Positions 59,327 to 64,000 of a stretch of 64,000 nucleotides of DNA are shown piece by piece. This DNA comes from Typha latifolia. Its lineage: Eukaryota > Streptophyta > Magnoliopsida > Poales > Typhaceae. Location: the NCBI GenBank assembly GCA_019914945.1, contig CM034111.1:1-64000 (forward strand), read 5' to 3'. Numbering within the stretch: position 1 is the first letter of the stretch; each line of letters starts with the position of its first letter. Made by a program: the position numbers and the translations under genes. The notes beneath the pieces are model-generated. The model saw nothing but the letters and a program-made list of their open reading frames with translations. It made no database searches and had not been told where the DNA came from.

Positions 59327-61002
59327 TGTGGACTGTGGACTGTGGACTGTGGACTGTGGACTGTGGACTGTGGAGTGGCTCGTGCATCAATCTTAATTAC
59401 GATATATGAGCATCTCACTTGACAAGTCATGGATGGCATCCCATGTGCTTGTATCATTGTCCATTGAAAACTTGACCGCATAATAGTTACAAGGCGGATC
59501 TAATGATCATACAACTACTTCATTGCAATTTATGTTAATTATATATGTTTATGCTTACTAGATCAATACAACTTGTTTCTCTCGAGTGAGGTAATTATTA
59601 TTATTATTATTATTATTTTAATATCCTCTAGATTTCACTATTCAGGTTTACTAAAAGGATAACTCCATGAGAATTAATTACTGTTATTAGGAAACGGATG
59701 GATAATCTGTATTCGAAACTTGTGTAGGTGGTGGTAGTACAAATGCAAATACTGGATTAGAATGCGAAGGCTATTTAGATTTGAGGTTGATGACTTCTGG
59801 AGCCTACCTGTGAGGCTCAGATCAACCAAATAACTGGAAAGTCTTTCGGAGTTGCAACAAAATATGGGCCAATATGGGTCTCGTGTGTGGCTTATCCTGG
59901 CTAAATAATGGCCTGGTCGAGTTTGCGAAAGAGGCTCTGGACGAATTCCATACTACATACATCAATCAATCAATTGACAAATCTAACGTACCATTGGTGA
60001 GACTGCATTCAAAAGGACCCTACTCCCTGACACCATTTGCAATTTCCTTTTCCCGTCACCGGCTCTGATATGAGCAGAGCCAGATTGAACAGCTCTCCTG
60101 AAACTTGGGGTGCTCCCATCTTTTCCTACATACCTACTTCCCATGTCAAATCCATCCAATTAAAGACTTTCTCATCAACTTTCTGCCTTAAATCGTCAGG
60201 AAGTTTGCATACAATTACTAGTCAAAGAAGGATTGCTTGTAGGTTTGATATGCAGAGACGGAGGAAGAAATGAAAAAGATAAAAGGTATGAAAATTAAGT
60301 TGAAATTGGTATTAAAGTGAAACCCCGTGACGAAGCTTCCTAATTGCAGGTTAGCAATGTTTGTAGAGGCTCACATCTAAGGTTTTGACCCATCTTCGTC
60401 CCTTACACGTTGGACAATTGATGCAAAAGGAAATCTTTTCACGTACGTATGGTTTATATACTATATTTTTAATATTTATAAGTTTAATCTTACATTTTTA
60501 ACAAACGTTTATAAAAAATAATTTAAAATAAGTTAATACTAATACGGTTTGGATATATAAAAATATTCTATCCACTCTTTTTTATAAAATTTTGAAAATG
60601 CTCATATAAAAATATTCTATCCACACGATTCTTTTACATATATCGTATATATAACATCAACCATGATAAGTAACCTTAGAGCCCATGTACCAGAAGATTA
60701 ACCTAAATAACTGACTAATATATAGTACTACAAAGAGTATTGGAACATATTTATCTTTAATCAAACAATCAACAATCTTTGGACCTATCCTATGCTCCAT
60801 TAGACAATACACATTAAACAGAGTCGACAACTAACAAAAGATTGGCTCATCAAGAAAATTAAAAGACAAAAAAATAACAAATATTCGCAGAAGCCAACTT
60901 ACTACACGACGACCATCCCGAATCCCGATCGATCTAATCTCTCTCTACGCATTTACATCTTCTTTCTCATCAATTTTATTGGTTTAAAATTTTGAACCGT
61001 TG
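57509..61002. other. GALS upstream region and long intergenic interval; no gene seen
   Basis: 57509-57900 is the likely GALS 5' UTR and promoter. The remaining sequence has only short frames without known motifs. Simple repeats are at 59290-59372 and a TTA triplet run at about 59598-59618. 60290-60960 is AT-rich and probably includes the 3' UTR of the minus-strand receptor kinase. Confidence 0.5.
59290..59372. repeat. (CA)n followed by a (TGTGGAC)n heptamer array
   Basis: About 17 CA units (59290-59324) abut about six copies of TGTGGAC/GGACTGT (59326-59372). Confidence 0.93.
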
Positions 61003-61885
61003 TCAGACCGGCGACACGTGGCCCTCGGTGCTGAGGTAGTTGTGGGTCAAACCGGAAGACGAGCCGTAGTAGGAGGACGTCGCCGTCGTGCTGGTCAACC
61101 TACTGGACGACGTGGTCTCCCCGTCCCCCTCCGCCGGCCAAACGAACGCCGGCTTAAAGGGCGGCACCGCCGGCGGCGGCATGGATTTCGAGATGATCTG
61201 GACGATGGCCGGCATCTTGGGCCGCTCCCCTGGGATCGGATGGCTGCAGGCTAGCCCGAGGAGCAGCAACCTCTCGGCATCGGCAGCAACGAAATTCCCC
61301 TCTAGGCGCGCGTCCACTGCCTCGGTTAGGCGACCCTCGCGATGAAGCCTCCAGACCCAATCCACCAAGAACTGGAATCCTCCGCCGCCGTCAATGCTCT
61401 CATAACGCGGGCGGCGTCCGCATACGACCTCGAGAATGACGGCGCCGAAGCCGAAGACGTCGGATTCACGAGTGGCCTTACCGGTGTGGAAGCACTCGGG
61501 GGCGATGTAGCCGAGGGTGCCTGGGACGCCGTTGAGTTCCAATTCGGCGTAGGAGGTCTTGTCGGATTCAAGGGCGCGTGCGAGGCCGAAGTCACCGAGG
61601 CGGGCGTTAAAAGAGGAGTCGAGCATTATATTGGAGGCCTTGAGGTCGCGGTGGACCACCTTCTGATCGTACTCGTTGTGGAGGTAGTGAAGAGCCGATG
61701 CAACGCCGGTTATGATGTTGTAGCGTCGATCCCAGGAGAGGAGGTCACACTCATACTCCCGGAACAGGTGCTGGTCCAGGCTGCCATTGGGCATGTAGTC
61801 GTATACCAGCAACAGCACCCCATTCTTGTGGCACCAACCTATATTAATTAATACTCTTATTATATATTCATTAAAAATTTCAACT

Positions 61886-61929
<44 letters not shown>

Positions 61930-64000
61930 TACGTACCTACCTAACAACCAAATTTAACACCGTACATTAGAGTTTTAATTGTTAACTATATATTTTAGGC
62001 AAATACTAAAATACAACTTTAAAAATTATAATCTTAATCCAACGGTTATAATAGTACAGATTCTAAAACCACATTACGTAAGAAAAAATAGTATATTAGT
62101 TAAAAAAATTAATTACGTGTGCTTAACTTTCCAATTTTTTTATTATATCCTTGAAGATCTTAACCATTAGATTTTCATCAAAGTGATTGATAAACAATTA
62201 AAGCGCTCGACATATTTTTTTTCTTCTTCCGTTAAGATTTCTCTTTTAAATATAATTATGCCTTAATTATAAGAGATATCATTTAATATTAAATAATTTA
62301 AATTTGATTATTTGGAGATAAACTTCAATTTAAATATAATTCTCTATTTTTATCTATTAAAATTTAATTTAAATCAATCTTAAACTAATGGGAGATATAT
62401 GCAAATAATAAAAAATAATCAAAAAGATAAAATGTAATTAAATTTTCATCAAGTTAATTATAAAAGACATCAATACTCTTATTTTGATATATATACATTA
62501 CTCTCAGTTAATGATATATATGTCTTTTACTTAATAAAATATTAAGATAATATAATTGTTAAAAAATAATGTGTAAGATTATATATCTTAAAAAATTATC
62601 TGCTAAACCGATAATATCTTTCATTCCTATTACACTCTTAAAAATCTTAACCGTTAGATCTTTATCAAATTGATTGATAAAAAATTAATTCTATTGCACG
62701 AAAAAAACCCTCTATATTTTATAGTTTATGAAGACTAACTGTTCGTCAAATATACAGCCAAAGTCTTATAGTTCCACGTGATTAATAAGTGTGAATGTGC
62801 TGGTAAACTGACCAGCCTGACATGGAAGAAAATCTGAATTCGTCAACAAAGGAATATTACTGCTAGGATCACTCAATGTTATTTAATGAGGACTATTACA
62901 AATAGCAAGGCTAAGATGTGATATATATATATATATATATATATATGTGCTTTTTTTAAAAATTTGGATATAGCTAAGAAATTAATATATGACCAAGAAA
63001 GCTTAGGCAGGTTGGAACGAAGAGATAAGCTCAGATTTAGATCTTACAATAAAGAGAGATAAGTTCACGATCAGACAGAGAGACAGTGGGGTACGTATGT
63101 ATATTTGCAGTGATAATAATAAAGAAATTAAACAACAAACTAATTAAAAAGGGCTTACCGACTAGGCGGACGAGATGCTTGTGACGGAGGCGGTTAATGA
63201 TGCTGAGCTCGGAGAGGAAATCCTCCTGGCCCTTGGTATTAGCCCTGGAGAACTTTTTAACGGCCACCTGTATCTCCTCCCCATTGTCCCCGAGGAGAAC
63301 CCCTTTGTACACCGACCCGAACCCACCCTGCCCCAGTTTCATCCGCTCGTCGAAGTTACTGGTAGCCTTTCTCAGCTCCTTGAACTCGAACTCCCTCGGC
63401 ATCCCCGGGAGGCTCCTCAGAGTCCCCGTCAGCAAACTCGGATCGACCCCAACCTTCTTCCTCTTTAAGTAGAGACCCAACAATAGCCCGGCTATCGCAG
63501 CCACGCCTACGCAAGGGATACCGATCGCCAGGCCCAGTTTCCACCCGGATAGGCCCTTCTTCCCAACGCTATCGTCGGGTAATTTCTCCACCGTTAAGTT
63601 CCAGGCCAGGACGCAGTTGAGCTGGTAGTCACTCCCCGTGGAGGCGGAGAAACCCAGGAAGGACTTCTGGACGACGATGTCCCCGAGGTCGAGTGACGCG
63701 TTCAAGACGGCCCATGATGGCTTAAGCCGGCCCTCCAAAGCCATATAGACCCACACGTGCCGGTCAACGCCGTCATAATCGACCCATAGGGTGTAGTTGG
63801 TAGCGTTTACGGGTGCGATCTGGATCCCCAAGGGGCTGAGGGATCTCGTGACATTGGAGACAACGCCGTTGATGTCGAGGCCGACGTGGTTGTCGTCCGG
63901 GTCGTAGGACTGCTTCACAGTGTCCAACTCGACGGCGATGAAGTGGTTGGCGGCGTTGCCGTTAAGGGTAGAGTTGGTGAGGCCGAGGAAACCGCCGTCG
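61003..64000 (-). CDS. L-type lectin-domain receptor kinase (LecRK, S.5-like), N-terminus outside window
   Basis: Two exons are visible on the minus strand: the window end to 63159, and 61838-61003 (donor GTCG|gtaagc, acceptor tatag|GTTGG, joining RLVG to WCHKNG). In order: the second half of a legume-lectin ectodomain (GFLGLTNST, NHFIAVELDT, GLDINGVVS, YTLWVDYDG, FLGFSASTG), a membrane helix (LGLAIGIPCVGVAAIAGLLLGL), and then the kinase with FEFKELRKATSNF, GQGGFGSVYKG, VAVKKF (Lys), VVHRDLKASNIML (RD type), DFGLAR, GTLGYIAPE and the C-terminal lobe, followed by a Ser/Thr-rich tail. All kinase landmarks are intact, so activity is expected. LecRKs sit in the plasma membrane and act in immunity and stress sensing. 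The WCH...DYMPNGSLDQHLF wording suggests subgroup S.5, which is only a moderate inference. The start and signal peptide lie beyond position 64000. Confidence 0.92.
61839..63158 (-). other. LecRK intron (1.3 kb) within the kinase domain
   Basis: Very AT-rich, with TA tracts at about 61890-61924 and 62921-62946. It interrupts the kinase N-lobe just after RLVG. Many LecRK genes are intronless, so an intron here is notable but supports the S-type assignment only weakly. Confidence 0.85.

Noticed and set aside
59263..59481. Minus-strand 72-codon frame
   Set aside because: Its centre is translated CA and heptamer repeats.
61342..61851. 169-codon plus-strand frame
   Set aside because: Antisense shadow of the LecRK kinase exon.

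Overview
This is a 64-kb piece of a plant nuclear genome. It has split genes with GT-AG introns, long AT-rich introns, many (TA)n, (CT)n and (GA)n microsatellites, non-LTR and hAT-type transposons, and land-plant protein families. The mix of GC-rich first exons, AT-rich introns and UPF0496, LecRK and GALS genes suggests a monocot, possibly palm-like. That placement is an inference, not proven from sequence.

Layout. 2.9-5.0 kb: an intact three-exon chitinase-like (CTL1/POM1-type) gene. 6.9-7.5 kb: a truncated copy of the 5' end of the SET-domain gene that lies intact further right. 7.6-9.0 kb: a UPF0496 (DUF677) gene with a reading-frame problem at its exon-1 junction. 9.1-11.8 kb: a decayed second copy of the chitinase-like gene that lost exon 2. 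11.9-13.2 kb: a degenerate GAGCTC-rich transposon. 14.2-15.0 kb: a LINE fragment. 15.7-28.2 kb: a 17-exon Set1-class H3K4 methyltransferase gene (ATXR7/SDG25-like) with a nested foldback/MITE insertion in one intron. 34.2 kb: an unusual intron-containing tRNA gene. 35.7-40.0 kb: an At1g76660-like gene. 40.9-42.7 kb: a plastid Iojap/RsfS gene. 43.9-48.3 kb: a 5'-truncated, internally deleted LINE with a 13-bp target-site duplication. 49.3-49.6 kb (minus): a small conserved plant protein. 51.4-52.2 kb: a non-autonomous hAT element with an 8-bp target-site duplication. 54.6-57.5 kb (minus): a GT92 beta-1,4-galactan synthase (GALS). 61.0 kb to the window end (minus): an L-type lectin receptor kinase whose N-terminus lies outside.

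There is no operon-like cooperation. CTL1 and GALS both act on cell walls, ATXR7 on chromatin, Iojap on plastid ribosomes and LecRK at the plasma membrane. The main structural story is a segmental duplication. The CTL1 block and the 5' end of ATXR7 both occur twice, in the same orientation, giving the order CTL1 / ATXR7 5' fragment / UPF0496 / CTL1 pseudogene / ATXR7. The fragment's breakpoint carries a 21-bp stretch identical to a CTL1 intron.

I see no convincing new multi-gene system. The observations most worth checking are the tyrosine-type tRNA body with a GCA (Cys) anticodon, the templated-insertion breakpoint with possible promoter capture by UPF0496, the 22-nt terminal exon that supplies the last zinc-binding Cys of the SET protein, and the GC-AG intron in Iojap.
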